Assembly: GCA_943787605.1 (NCBI GenBank)
Contig: CALSNB010000001.1
Location: 558,001-622,000 of the forward strand
Reading direction: 5' to 3'
Length of the DNA stretch: 64,000 nt
Origin: GCA-2697345 sp002697345
GTDB lineage: Bacteria; Pseudomonadota; Alphaproteobacteria; Rhodobacterales; Rhodobacteraceae
Made by a program: the position numbers and the translations under genes. The notes under the pieces were generated by a model, which did not search any database, had not been told where the DNA came from, and saw nothing but the letters and a program-made list of their open reading frames with translations. Shown here piece after piece: positions 55,677-64,000 of this stretch (positions are counted from its first letter, which is position 1; each line of letters opens with the position of its first letter).

Positions 55677-57119
55677 TTAATCATTAGTTTTCATATCAGA
55701 AAATGCCTTTAGGGCAGCCTCTCTAGATTGCTTCAAGTCTACGATTGGGTAAGGGTATGACTTACCAAGGTAGATGTTCGCTGCGTTTAAAACCTCTTCT
55801 GGAGCCGTCCATGGGCAATGTAAGTATTTATTTGGTAAGTCCTTTAACTCTGGAACAAACCGTTTTGTATAAACGCCATCTTTGTCAAATTTCTCACCCT
55901 GAAGTACAGGGTTAAAAATTCGAAAATATGGTGCAGCATCTGCTCCACACCCAGCTATCCACTGCCAACCTGCACTATTATTTGCTAGATCTGCATCTAC
56001 TAAACAATCCCAGAACCAATCTAACCCATTTCTCCAATGTAAGCGAAGGTTCTTAACTAAGAACGATCCTACTATCATTCTTACTCTATTATGCATATAA
56101 CCCGTACTCCACAGTTCTCTCATACCTGCATCAACAATTGGAAAACCTGTACTCCCTTTTTTCCAACGAGATAATAAATCAGGATCTTCAATCCACGAGA
56201 AGGCTTCGAAACGTGTTTGCAAACTTTCAGTCGGCAGGTTTGGAAAAAAATAAAGTAGTGAATTAGAAAACTCTCTCCAGCCTAACTCTGATAGAAAATG
56301 ATCCTTACCCTTAGAGTTCACATATTTTGGGTTAGAGGCAGCGTACCAAACTTGATTGGGAGATACTTCTCCAAAATGCAAATGAGGCGATAACCTTGAG
56401 ACATTCTTTTTACTAGGAAAATTTCGACCCTCTTTATAATCGTATAACCGATTTTCAATAAAATCTGTAACTTTAAGGTTAGCGGCTTTTTCACCAATCT
56501 CCCAGCCCTTAAATACTTTTCTATCCCAACTAGATTTCGGGAGAAGCTTGAGATCAGTAATGTTTGTAAGTCCAATTTCTTTATTAGATAAAGTAATATC
56601 AATAGGTTCAGAAATCGGAAACCTTGGTTCTGTTGTGCCCAAACAACCACGTCGATAAAAAGGAGTGAATACCTTATACGGCGTACCATCATTTTTTAAA
56701 ACTTCCCATGGTTCCCACAACAATGATCCGTTAAATGATTCACACTCCAGCTCTTTAGCTCTAAGTTTAAGTTTTAGGACACGGTCACGTTCTATCTGCC
56801 AAGGTTCATAACATCGGTTCCAATAAATACCACTTGCTCCTGTTTCACTCATAAGCTTTGGTATAATTTCTATAGGATCACCCTTAAAAACCCTTAACTC
56901 CCCATTTAGTGACTTATTTAGTGCAATTAAGGAGTGATGGAGCCAGATACGCGACGCTGCGCCCGGCTCCTGAGCTCCAGCATTACAATCATCCAGTATA
57001 AAAATTGGAAGTACATCACCATTAGAGGCGCATTGGGTTAGAGCTGGGTTGTCAGATAATCTAAGATCTTGTCGAAACCAGTGTATATATAGTGATTTTT
57101 CGTTCAAATAAGTTTCCAA
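55677..57119 (-). CDS. phrB: Deoxyribodipyrimidine photolyase (CPD class I)
   Basis: 480 residues: N-terminal antenna domain (LYIHWFRQDLRLSDNPAL, YWNRCYEPWQIERD) and FAD domain (LSPHLHFGEVSPNQVW, ELGWREFSNSLLY, DCLVDADLANNSAGWQWIAGCGADAAPYFRIFNP). It repairs UV pyrimidine dimers with light. Start is TTG 57119, or TTG 57107 with GGAA upstream, which gives a better ribosome site. It is 68 bases downstream of recA, separated by a large hairpin, so it may be partly under SOS control. Confidence 0.93.
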   Translation of the reverse strand: METYLNEKSLYIHWFRQDLRLSDNPALTQCASNGDVLPIFILDDCNAGAQEPGAASRIWLHHSLIALNKSLNGELRVFKGDPIEIIPKLMSETGASGIYWNRCYEPWQIERDRVLKLKLRAKELECESFNGSLLWEPWEVLKNDGTPYKVFTPFYRRGCLGTTEPRFPISEPIDITLSNKEIGLTNITDLKLLPKSSWDRKVFKGWEIGEKAANLKVTDFIENRLYDYKEGRNFPSKKNVSRLSPHLHFGEVSPNQVWYAASNPKYVNSKGKDHFLSELGWREFSNSLLYFFPNLPTESLQTRFEAFSWIEDPDLLSRWKKGSTGFPIVDAGMRELWSTGYMHNRVRMIVGSFLVKNLRLHWRNGLDWFWDCLVDADLANNSAGWQWIAGCGADAAPYFRIFNPVLQGEKFDKDGVYTKRFVPELKDLPNKYLHCPWTAPEEVLNAANIYLGKSYPYPIVDLKQSREAALKAFSDMKTND

Positions 57120-57128
57120 AGAGATTTT

Positions 57129-57168
57129 TTGTGTAAGCTAAAAGTGAATAGTAAAATAGCTTACACAA
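57129..57168. repeat. 12-bp inverted repeat between recA and phrB
   Basis: TTGTGTAAGCTA (57129-57140) and TAGCTTACACAA (57157-57168) are perfect reverse complements with a 16-base loop. No U-tract follows on the minus strand (six A instead), so it is not a standard terminator of recA. It could protect the recA mRNA end or control readthrough into phrB. Confidence 0.6.
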
Positions 57169-57187
57169 TATTCTGATTATTATATTT

Positions 57188-58291
57188 TTAGATTTCAACC
57201 ACGCTGTCATCATTTGAGTTTGAGAGGTTTTCTTCTTTATTATCTTCCACACTTAACATGTCTAAATCTAAACCATTAGCAGTTTTAATTTTTTGCTCAA
57301 TTTCAGTTGCTATGGATTTATGCTCTTTTAAATAAATCTTTGCATTCTCTCTTCCTTGACCAATTCTTTCATCTCCGTAGCTATACCAAGATCCAGATTT
57401 TTCAACAATGCCAGCCTTGACTCCAAGGTCCACTATTTCTCCCATTTTAGAAATACCTTCACCGTACATTATATCAAATTCAACCTGTTTAAAGGGTGGT
57501 GCTACCTTATTTTTTACTACTTTAACTCTAGTCGCATTTCCAACTATTTCATCGCGATCCTTTATTGCACCAATTCTCCTAATATCTAGCCTAACAGATG
57601 AATAAAATTTTAACGCGTTTCCACCAGTTGTGGTTTCTGGAGAACCAAACATCACTCCAATTTTCATTCTAATTTGGTTAATAAAAATTACCATACAGTT
57701 ACTTTTTGCAATGGAACCTGTCAATTTCCGCATAGCTTGGCTCATTAACCTAGCGTGAAGTCCCATTTGACTATCACCCATATCACCTTCTAATTCAGAT
57801 TTAGGAGTTAGTGCTGCAACTGAGTCTACAACTACTACGCTTACTGCGCCTGATCTTACTAAAGTATCAACTATTTCGAGTGCCTGTTCCCCATTGTCAG
57901 GTTGACTTATCAGAAGCTCCTCTAAGTTAACCCCTAATTTTTTAGCGTAATGTGGGTCTAAAGCATGTTCCGCATCGACGAATGCGCAAACTCCACCCTT
58001 TTTTTGCTCTTCTGCAACCGAGTGTAGAGTTAATGTAGTTTTCCCTGAACTTTCTGGTCCATAAATTTCGATGATACGACCTTTAGGTAACCCACCTATC
58101 CCTAGTGCGATATCTAAACCAAGTGAACCAGTTGAAGTAGCTTCAATTTCAGGAAATGAGTGCTCACCACCCAATTTCATGATAGAACCTTTGCCGAATT
58201 GACGTTCAATTTGCAAAAGTGCTGATTCTAAAGCCTTAGTTTTTTCTGTTTCCGATTTTGTTGTCATTGATAATATCTCTGCTGTAGCCAT
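57188..58291 (-). CDS. recA: Recombinase RecA
   Basis: 367 residues: Walker A GPESSGKTTLT, EHALDPHYA, QMGLHARLMSQAMRKLTG, INQIRMKIGVMFGSPETTTGGNALKFYSS, and an acidic C-terminal tail. ATG 58291 matches the MATA... start usual in Rhodobacterales. A LexA box lies about 50 bases upstream of the start codon, so it is SOS-regulated. It feeds homologous recombination and LexA self-cleavage. Confidence 0.98.
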   Translation of the reverse strand: MATAEILSMTTKSETEKTKALESALLQIERQFGKGSIMKLGGEHSFPEIEATSTGSLGLDIALGIGGLPKGRIIEIYGPESSGKTTLTLHSVAEEQKKGGVCAFVDAEHALDPHYAKKLGVNLEELLISQPDNGEQALEIVDTLVRSGAVSVVVVDSVAALTPKSELEGDMGDSQMGLHARLMSQAMRKLTGSIAKSNCMVIFINQIRMKIGVMFGSPETTTGGNALKFYSSVRLDIRRIGAIKDRDEIVGNATRVKVVKNKVAPPFKQVEFDIMYGEGISKMGEIVDLGVKAGIVEKSGSWYSYGDERIGQGRENAKIYLKEHKSIATEIEQKIKTANGLDLDMLSVEDNKEENLSNSNDDSVVEI

Positions 58292-58341
58292 GATTTAAAC
58301 CTCTTATTTCATACCGTTACTAAAACGGCAATGCCTATAAT

Positions 58342-58356
58342 GTTCTTGTTATGTTC
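58342..58356. promoter_or_regulatory. LexA (SOS) box upstream of recA
   Basis: GTTC-TTGTTAT-GTTC on the plus strand (GAAC-N7-GAAC on the minus strand) is exactly the alphaproteobacterial LexA operator, a direct repeat. It lies 51-65 bases before the recA ATG, over the expected promoter. Confidence 0.9.
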
Positions 58357-58476
58357 TAATATGTAATATACAATAATAGATTAAAATCAAGCTATTAATT
58401 AATATATTACTCTTTAGATATAGGTATCCTAATAAATGAAAGATACAAAAGTCAGTGAAATGTTTAGCGATGCGTA

Positions 58477-59655
58477 TTAGGAACTCATTTTAAAATGAGT
58501 AACGAAAAAACCATCTCCAGAATCAGATACTGGAAAACTTTCTTGAAAGATAACTTTCCAGTCCGAGTTTCGTAGCAAAAATGCGTCTATCTGATCAGTG
58601 TTTTCAGCTTTTAAAAGTGAACAAGTCATATAAACTAAAACCCCACCCCTATTCACAAGTTTACTAGCATCGTCTAAAATTTCTTGCTGAGTATCTTTTA
58701 ATGCTTCAAAATAATCAGATGTAATTGTCCATTTAGACTCAGGATTGCGCCGCCACGCTCCGGACCCAGTACAGGGAACGTCACAAATAACTAAATCAAA
58801 TGAAGAAACCATTCCCAGTTCTTCTTTGGACAGTAGCTTTATTTTTACCCCAGATCTTTCAGCTCGAACAGGAATATCTTTCATTCTTAAAAAGTCTCTA
58901 TCATATGCTGTAATAGTACCAGAAAACCTATCACTTAAAGCTAACGATTTACCACCACCTCCTGCACAGAAATCTAATATGTTATAACCATTCTCTATAG
59001 GGATAGTCCTGCAAGAAATTTGAGAGTTAAGATCTTGTATTTCTAAAAGCCCAGTTTTGTAAGCACCTGACTGCTTCACTTTTCTAGGATTCGAGAGCAC
59101 TTTCAATGCAGTTAAGCATGCAAGGTCAGGAACTGTTTCAATACCATCACTTTTTAGAGTTTCCTGCACCTCTCCCAGTGTGGCTTTTCCAAGATTAACA
59201 CGTATATAAAATGGAGCTCTTTTTTTTAGGATTTTGTTAACTGAAAGGAATCTTTCACCAAGTGAAACTCTTAAATCATCCAGGAGGCAATCGGGAAAAT
59301 CAAGAACTTCAAGGTCTGAACTCCCATTCTGTATTGACGCAATATGCGATTTCTCTAGTGGAGTTAGCTCACTAGGACCGTAACCAACACCGTTAAAAAG
59401 TAAGTTAGGCTCTCTATTGGAAGATAAAAGGTAACCGATGATAACACCTCTACCTGTCTTATCTCCGCCCAAGGTTCCAAAAGAATTTAATGACCTTAAG
59501 CAATCAAATACTATATCCCTAATTACTGATCGATCTGATGAACCGGCAAAACGAGATTTCCGAGCCCAATTTGTTAACGTCTTTTCTGCCGGATCCCCAG
59601 ATATAATAGAATCAAGAATCAATATAGCCGAAGCAATGCATGCACTTGGTGTCAT
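58477..59655 (-). CDS. RsmB/NOP-type RNA m5C methyltransferase
   Basis: 392 residues. SAM motif I LDFCAGGGGKSLALS, the Cys motifs CDVPCTGSGAWRRNPES and YMTCSLLKAENTDQI (two catalytic cysteines of m5C-RNA enzymes). RsmB methylates 16S rRNA C967, but true RsmB has a NusB-like N-terminal domain and ~430 residues; this N-terminal part is divergent, so the target may be other RNA. Starts immediately after the guaB stop, with no spacer. Confidence 0.88.
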   Translation of the reverse strand: MTPSACIASAILILDSIISGDPAEKTLTNWARKSRFAGSSDRSVIRDIVFDCLRSLNSFGTLGGDKTGRGVIIGYLLSSNREPNLLFNGVGYGPSELTPLEKSHIASIQNGSSDLEVLDFPDCLLDDLRVSLGERFLSVNKILKKRAPFYIRVNLGKATLGEVQETLKSDGIETVPDLACLTALKVLSNPRKVKQSGAYKTGLLEIQDLNSQISCRTIPIENGYNILDFCAGGGGKSLALSDRFSGTITAYDRDFLRMKDIPVRAERSGVKIKLLSKEELGMVSSFDLVICDVPCTGSGAWRRNPESKWTITSDYFEALKDTQQEILDDASKLVNRGGVLVYMTCSLLKAENTDQIDAFLLRNSDWKVIFQESFPVSDSGDGFFVTHFKMSS

Positions 59656-61113
59656 TTATAGAACCCTATAATTTGGACTTTCTCTTGTTATCTGCACATC
59701 ATGTACATGACTTTCTCTTAATCCAGCACCCGTTATGCGCACAAAAGAAGCGTTCATACGCATTTCTTGGACATTCTTCACCCCGAGGTAACCCATTGAG
59801 GCACGAAGTCCACCAACAAGTTGGTGAATAACAGAGCTTGCAGACCCTTTGTAAAGGACCTGCCCTTCAACCCCCTCCGGAACTAATTTATCCGTTTCCG
59901 CGTCTTGTTGAAAGTATCGGTCTGCTGAACCTCTAGCCATTGCTGGAATAGACCCCATACCACGATAGCTTTTAAAGCTTCTTCCTTGATATAGTACTAT
60001 TTCTCCTGGGCACTCATCTGTTCCAGCAATTAATGACCCAACCATAACACAAGAAGCTCCCGCTCCAATAGCTTTTGCAAAATCTCCAGAAAACTTCACA
60101 CCTCCATCAGCGATTATAGGAACACTACTTAAATTTGCTTCTTTGACACAATCCATAATTGCAGTAAGCTGTGGCACACCTACGCCTGCTACCATTCGAG
60201 TAGTGCAAATGGAACCAGGCCCAATTCCCACCTTAACTCCATCAGCTCCCGCGTCTATTAGGCTTTTTGTGGCCTCACCCGTTGCAACATTTCCTGCGAT
60301 AACTTGAATGTTAGAATATGCCTTCTTTATTTGTTTAACAGCCTCTATAACACCAATCGCATGACCGTGAGCCGTGTCAACAACCAATAAATCTACTCCG
60401 GCGTCTATTAAAGCCTCTGACCTACAGAACCCTCCATCACCCACTGTTGTCGCAGCTGCAACTCTCAGCCTACCAAGCTTATCCTTGCAAGCCGTGGGAT
60501 TCAAAACTGCTTGCTCTAAGTCTCTTAGGGTTAAAAGCCCTGTTAACTCACCAAGTTTATTAACAACAAGTAATTTTTCTATTCGACGTTCTTGCATCAA
60601 ATGTTTGGCTTCAGTCAAATCAGCAGGCTCTTCTAAAACAGCTAGGTTATCAGATGTCATCATTTTACTCACTGGTGTTTTCAAATCAGTCGCAAATCTC
60701 ATATCTCTGTTTGTTACAATTCCAATCACTTTTCCATTATCACCCACTACAGGAAATCCTGAAACTCTATATCGTGATTGTAACTCTTGTGCATCTGCTA
60801 GCGTTTGTGCCGGTGTGAGTGTCACTGGGTTAAACACAATACCACTTTCAAATCTTTTAACTCTTCTAACTTGCCTTGCCTGCTCATCAATAGTGAGGTT
60901 CCTATGAATAACGCCTAAACCACCAGATTGAGCCATAGCAATTGCCATTTTTTCTTCGGTCACAGTATCCATTGCTGAACTCATAAGTGGTATATTTAAA
61001 TTAATGGATTTGGTAACCATCGTTCGTGTATCTGCGGCACCAGGAAGTACAGACGAAGCAGCTGGAACAAGTAGTACATCATCGAAAGTAAGGGCTTCTC
61101 GAATTTTCATCAA
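59656..61113 (-). CDS. guaB: IMP dehydrogenase
   Basis: 485 residues. Catalytic (beta/alpha)8 domain with Cys loop GPGSICTTRMVAGVGVPQ and IADGGVKFSGDFAKAIGAGA, interrupted by two CBS domains (about 90-200; GIVTNRDMRF, GLLTLRDLEQAV). It makes XMP from IMP with NAD, the first step to GTP. The TCTCC/GGAGA site precedes the ATG. It is directly upstream of the RsmB-type gene in one transcript. Confidence 0.97.
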   Translation of the reverse strand: MMKIREALTFDDVLLVPAASSVLPGAADTRTMVTKSINLNIPLMSSAMDTVTEEKMAIAMAQSGGLGVIHRNLTIDEQARQVRRVKRFESGIVFNPVTLTPAQTLADAQELQSRYRVSGFPVVGDNGKVIGIVTNRDMRFATDLKTPVSKMMTSDNLAVLEEPADLTEAKHLMQERRIEKLLVVNKLGELTGLLTLRDLEQAVLNPTACKDKLGRLRVAAATTVGDGGFCRSEALIDAGVDLLVVDTAHGHAIGVIEAVKQIKKAYSNIQVIAGNVATGEATKSLIDAGADGVKVGIGPGSICTTRMVAGVGVPQLTAIMDCVKEANLSSVPIIADGGVKFSGDFAKAIGAGASCVMVGSLIAGTDECPGEIVLYQGRSFKSYRGMGSIPAMARGSADRYFQQDAETDKLVPEGVEGQVLYKGSASSVIHQLVGGLRASMGYLGVKNVQEMRMNASFVRITGAGLRESHVHDVQITRESPNYRVL

Positions 61114-61264
61114 ACATCTCCTTTAGAAGTTCCGTTTGACGGTTTCCTATTTCATGAAAACTGTTAAGAGGAAAGAGTTTATTTTTAATTTATACTGTTA
61201 CACTGCTTCAGTATTACTATAAGAGAAAAAGTTAATTAATTATTTCAAAAATGGAGATAAATTA

Positions 61265-61717
61265 TTGAAAAAGATAATTGTCGATGCTGATGCATGTCCG
61301 GTAAAACAAGAGATATTCAGAATTGCGGTTCGTTTAAGCATTAATGTCGAACTAGTCTCAAATAGCTATTTTAAAATACCAGATCATCAACTAATTAAAT
61401 TAGTCGTAGTAAACAATTCATTTGATGCTGCAGACGATTGGATAGAAGAAAACAGTGACAAATTAAGTATAGTAATAACTGAAGACATTCTTTTAGCACA
61501 TAGGTGTCTTAAAAAAGATGTTTTGGCAGTAGTATCCTCAAACGGAAAAGAGTTTACTGTAGAAAATATTGGATCAGCTGTTTCTGATCGAGCCATAAAA
61601 GCAGACCTTCGTGGTGGTATAGAAAGTCTTAAGCTAGGAAATAAAAAACCTTACAGTAATAGAGATAGAGTCAATTTTAAAAATTCATTAGATAGAGTAA
61701 TAGCAAAATTTAAATAG
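61265..61717 (+). CDS. YaiI/YqxD (DUF188) family protein
   Basis: 150 residues: KIIVDADACPVKQEIFRIA at the start, DDWIEENSDKLSIVITEDILLAHRCLKK, and C-terminal GGIESLKLGNKKPYSNRDRVNFKNSLDR, all typical of YaiI/YqxD. PIN-like fold, function unknown. TTG start at 61265 with GGAG nine bases upstream; the first ATG would remove the conserved DADACP. It is convergent with rlmE. Confidence 0.9.
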   Translation: MKKIIVDADACPVKQEIFRIAVRLSINVELVSNSYFKIPDHQLIKLVVVNNSFDAADDWIEENSDKLSIVITEDILLAHRCLKKDVLAVVSSNGKEFTVENIGSAVSDRAIKADLRGGIESLKLGNKKPYSNRDRVNFKNSLDRVIAKFK

Positions 61718-61726
61718 TAATGGCAG

Positions 61727-62428
61727 CTACCCTTTAAAACTCTGGCAAACAACAAACTTCTCTGAGCTATCAGATCTACTTGCGGGAGGTTTAAAATTGT
61801 GTACCTTTAAAAATTTATTCTTTAAAATTTTTTGTAATGTCCCCTCTGCTCCGCCAGCAAGCACCTTCGCCACAAATGTGCCACCCTCCTCAAGAACATC
61901 GAAGGCAAAGTCTGCAGCTGCTTCACAAAGAGATATTATCCTTAAGTGATCTGTTTGCTTATGACCTGAAGAGGCAGCTGCCATGTCACTCAGAACAACA
62001 TCAGCTTTCCCATTTAGCCATTTTTTAACTTGTTCGTCCGCCCCTTCAGAAAGGAAATCTAGCACATGTAAGTTTACTCCAAAAATAGGTTCCACTTCTT
62101 TAATATCAATTCCTAAAACATAGCCTACACGTTTATCTTTTCTGGAATTCCCTGAGTTTACTCTAACTGACGAAACTTGAGACCAACCGCCCGGAGCGCA
62201 TCCTAAGTCAACAATGCGTTTTCCTGGAAGTAGAAATCGAAATTTATCATCTATTTCAGATATTTTGTAAGCCGCTCTACCTCTCATTCCTTCGCTGTTA
62301 GCTTTTTTTACGTACGGATCATTAAGCTGACGTTCTAACCATCTGGTAGAGGATATCTTTCGACCACGTGAGGTTTTTACCTTAACTCTTAAGTCTCGAG
62401 AACCGCGGCCGTCATTTATCTTTGTCAT
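61727..62428 (-). CDS. rlmE: 23S rRNA 2'-O-ribose U2552 methyltransferase RlmE
   Basis: 233 residues, FtsJ/RrmJ fold: SRGRKISSTRWLERQLNDPYVKKA, RAAYKISEIDDKF, SAM motif VDLGCAPGGWSQV and DVVLSDMAAASSGHK. The K-D-K-E catalytic residues are in place. It acts on the 50S subunit in the A-site loop. It follows ppx/gppA on the same strand, the usual alphaproteobacterial pair. Confidence 0.95.
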   Translation of the reverse strand: MTKINDGRGSRDLRVKVKTSRGRKISSTRWLERQLNDPYVKKANSEGMRGRAAYKISEIDDKFRFLLPGKRIVDLGCAPGGWSQVSSVRVNSGNSRKDKRVGYVLGIDIKEVEPIFGVNLHVLDFLSEGADEQVKKWLNGKADVVLSDMAAASSGHKQTDHLRIISLCEAAADFAFDVLEEGGTFVAKVLAGGAEGTLQKILKNKFLKVHNFKPPASRSDSSEKFVVCQSFKG

Positions 62429-62538
62429 AGCGTGTTAACCTATCTATCAGAAAGTAGTCAAAAAAAACACATATATGGCTTCTTCTGTAACGGGTAAAGC
62501 TTTTGATTGTAATTCAAATTAAACAAGTTTTTTGTACT

Positions 62539-63663
62539 TCACGCACCTTCCTCTAGGACACCATCTTGGCTCATTTGGGCGTACAAAAGACCCTCTCTCA
62601 AGCCCCGGTCTGCCACACTCATTCTATCAGTCGGCCAAATACGCATTAAAGCCTGAAGTATAGCTGCCCCTGACATGATTAAAACATGCCTATCTTTACC
62701 AATTCGTGGGTCCATTCTTCTTCCTTCAGGTCCTAAGGCCAAATAACTTTGTATTACATTTTCAATTTGAGGAGATGTCATTCGCAACCCATCCACTTTT
62801 CCTCGGTCATACCTATCTAACCCAAGATGAGATGCCGCAACAGTTGTCACTGTTCCAGAAGTTCCAACTATCTGGAAACCTTCTTTCGTTTGTATGCCAT
62901 CCTTATAAGGAGCAAAGTTGGCAAGGCTTTCTTCAAAAAACCAACTCATAAGGGCAAACTTAGCGGAGTCGTCCGTAACGTCATTAAATTGCTCTTTTAA
63001 AGTAGCTACCCCTAATGGAACAGAAATCCAATCAACAACTTTTGCTTTAGGGAAGTCGTCATTATCTGACTCAAAACCTAAATGGAGTTTCATAATTGCT
63101 TTTCTACGGTCAACCTTTGGAACTTCAGAAAGATCAATCCAAACTAATTCGGTAGAACCTCCCCCTATATCTACCACAAGAAGTTGCTCTGTATTAATAC
63201 TAACTAAAGGAGCACATGAAATAACAGCTAACCTGGCCTCTTCCTCTGCTGGTATTATTTCCAATTGCAACCCTGTTTCTCGTTCAATTAGATTAATAAA
63301 CTCGACCGCGTTACTAGCTCGTCTACAAGCTTCAGTAGCAATTAATCTCATTCGGGTCACAGAATGATGGCGAAGTTTCCTCTGACAAATCATTAATGCC
63401 CCAATTGTTCTAGCCATTGAGATTTTTGACAGTTTACCGGTACCTTCCAGCCCAGCTCCCAATTGAACTGTCTTGGAAAAACTGTCAACTACATGGAATT
63501 GATTTCCATTTGGTTGTGCAATCAACATTCGACAAGAGTTTGTTCCAAGATCTAAAGCTGCATATAATTCAGCAGAGGGAGGAACTTTAGTTGACTTAAT
63601 CTGATTAGGAGTACTTCCAGGGAACTTAATAATCTTAGATTTTGTTTTTTGTTTTAATGCCAT
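62539..63663 (-). CDS. Ppx/GppA exopolyphosphatase family
   Basis: 374 residues with the ASKHA phosphatase motifs AALDLGTNSCRMLIAQP (phosphate 1) and VVDIGGGSTELVWI (phosphate 2), plus VGTSGTVTTVAASH. It cleaves polyphosphate or pppGpp; this short single-domain form lacks the C-terminal HD extension of E. coli Ppx. Promoter of the ppx-rlmE pair lies in the divergent spacer to the gene at 63882. Confidence 0.92.
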   Translation of the reverse strand: MALKQKTKSKIIKFPGSTPNQIKSTKVPPSAELYAALDLGTNSCRMLIAQPNGNQFHVVDSFSKTVQLGAGLEGTGKLSKISMARTIGALMICQRKLRHHSVTRMRLIATEACRRASNAVEFINLIERETGLQLEIIPAEEEARLAVISCAPLVSINTEQLLVVDIGGGSTELVWIDLSEVPKVDRRKAIMKLHLGFESDNDDFPKAKVVDWISVPLGVATLKEQFNDVTDDSAKFALMSWFFEESLANFAPYKDGIQTKEGFQIVGTSGTVTTVAASHLGLDRYDRGKVDGLRMTSPQIENVIQSYLALGPEGRRMDPRIGKDRHVLIMSGAAILQALMRIWPTDRMSVADRGLREGLLYAQMSQDGVLEEGA

Positions 63664-63881
63664 ATCTTATTTATTTTCTTACCATATAAGCGTTTTTTGA
63701 CACATCAAAATATAAGTAATGTTACCTCAGAATTTACCTTCAAACAAGTTTAGATTTTTGTCATTCAAACAAAATAAAAATTCGATATAAAATTTCTAAG
63801 TGAATTTTTGAATTTAGTTTGACAAATTAAGAAAATAAAGTTCAACGTTAAAAAACAGTTTTCTTAAAAAAGGAAAAAAAA
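63664..63881. other. Divergent AT-rich promoter region
   Basis: About 220 bases between ppx/gppA (minus) and the Virulence_fact-family gene (plus), very AT-rich. It must hold both promoters. AAAGGA at 63868-63873 is the ribosome site of the plus-strand gene. No palindrome or RNA element stands out. Confidence 0.4.
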
Positions 63882-64000
63882 ATGCAACCAATAACCATCG
63901 TATACTGGCGTGATATTCCTGCACAAGTAATTATAGGAAGTGGAAGAAAAGCTGCAAAAATTCAACTTACTGAAAGATTTGAAAAGGCAATAGATCGATG
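63882..64000 (+). CDS. Virulence_fact-family small protein, start only (cut by window edge)
   Basis: 39 residues are visible: MQPITIVYWRDIPAQVIIG then RKAAKIQLTERFEKAIDR. This is the start of the 'Virulence factor' family (PF13769) small protein, which in Rhodobacterales usually precedes methylenetetrahydrofolate-reductase/DUF1638-type C1 genes. An AAAGGA site precedes the ATG. The rest is outside the window. Confidence 0.75.
   Translation, partial: MQPITIVYWRDIPAQVIIGSGRKAAKIQLTERFEKAIDR

Noticed and set aside
57120..57187. Intrinsic terminator of recA
   Set aside because: The hairpin is followed by A residues, not a T-run, on the recA strand.
60374..60907. 177-codon plus-strand ORF
   Set aside because: Antisense shadow of guaB with no start signal or family match.

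Overview
The window is about 64 kb of AT-rich bacterial DNA (roughly 37% GC by eye), densely coded on both strands. It looks like a marine, low-GC alphaproteobacterium, most probably Rhodobacterales. The reasons are the order rplU-rpmA-LysE-GNAT-obgE next to a DUF2059 protein, an alphaproteobacterial LexA box (GTTC-N7-GTTC) in front of recA, a DmdA-type demethylase, and many catabolic ABC, DMT and dimethylglycine-dehydrogenase-type genes. No rRNA, tRNA, CRISPR array, phage or insertion sequence was recognised. This is a judgement from gene content, not a phylogenetic placement.

Layout. 1-3.2 kb: ribosome and housekeeping genes (obgE partial, GNAT, LysE exporter, rpmA, rplU with a structured leader). 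3.2-7.3 kb: a patch of damaged genes. It holds a DUF2059 secreted protein without a normal start codon, a secreted protein broken by many frameshifts, an inverse-autotransporter barrel whose signal peptide is out of frame, and a split ornithine cyclodeaminase. 7.3-16.3 kb: small-molecule catabolism (PLP dehydratase, two nitroreductases, formamidase, an unknown exported protein, M20 deacylase, a two-subunit TPP decarboxylase, two EamA exporters). 16.4-21.6 kb: a Dpp/Opp-type peptide ABC operon whose binding-protein gene carries a frameshift. 21.8-25.9 kb: single genes (GGCT-like, class II aldolase, sterol-desaturase family, rhodanese, metallo-beta-lactamase fold).

25.9-32.7 kb: a small membrane protein, then a minus-strand catabolic operon with an MttB-family methyltransferase, PanE-like reductase, FAH-family hydrolase, EamA transporter and CocE/NonD hydrolase, facing a divergent LysR regulator. 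33.8-38.2 kb: an unusual operon of a TPP lyase/synthase, a 5-hydroxyisourate-hydrolase-like protein, a DmdA-like THF demethylase and an acyl-CoA dehydrogenase. 38.4-42.7 kb: FMN alpha-hydroxyacid dehydrogenase, agmatinase family, HSL esterase, proline-racemase family. 42.7-52.9 kb: a complete Liv-type ABC transporter beside two divergent FAD/GcvT dehydrogenase paralogues, suggesting uptake and oxidative demethylation of N-methylated amines. 52.9-64 kb: conserved housekeeping genes (alaS, phrB, recA with SOS box, RsmB-type methyltransferase, guaB, YaiI, rlmE, ppx/gppA, start of a Virulence_fact-family gene).

The theme is one-carbon and methylated-compound catabolism: MttB family, DmdA, two DMGDH-type enzymes and several ABC or DMT transporters. 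The best candidates for undescribed biology are the TPP/HIUase-like/DmdA/ACAD operon, the MttB operon that lacks a corrinoid partner, and the proline-racemase homologue with Ser and Thr in place of both catalytic cysteines.
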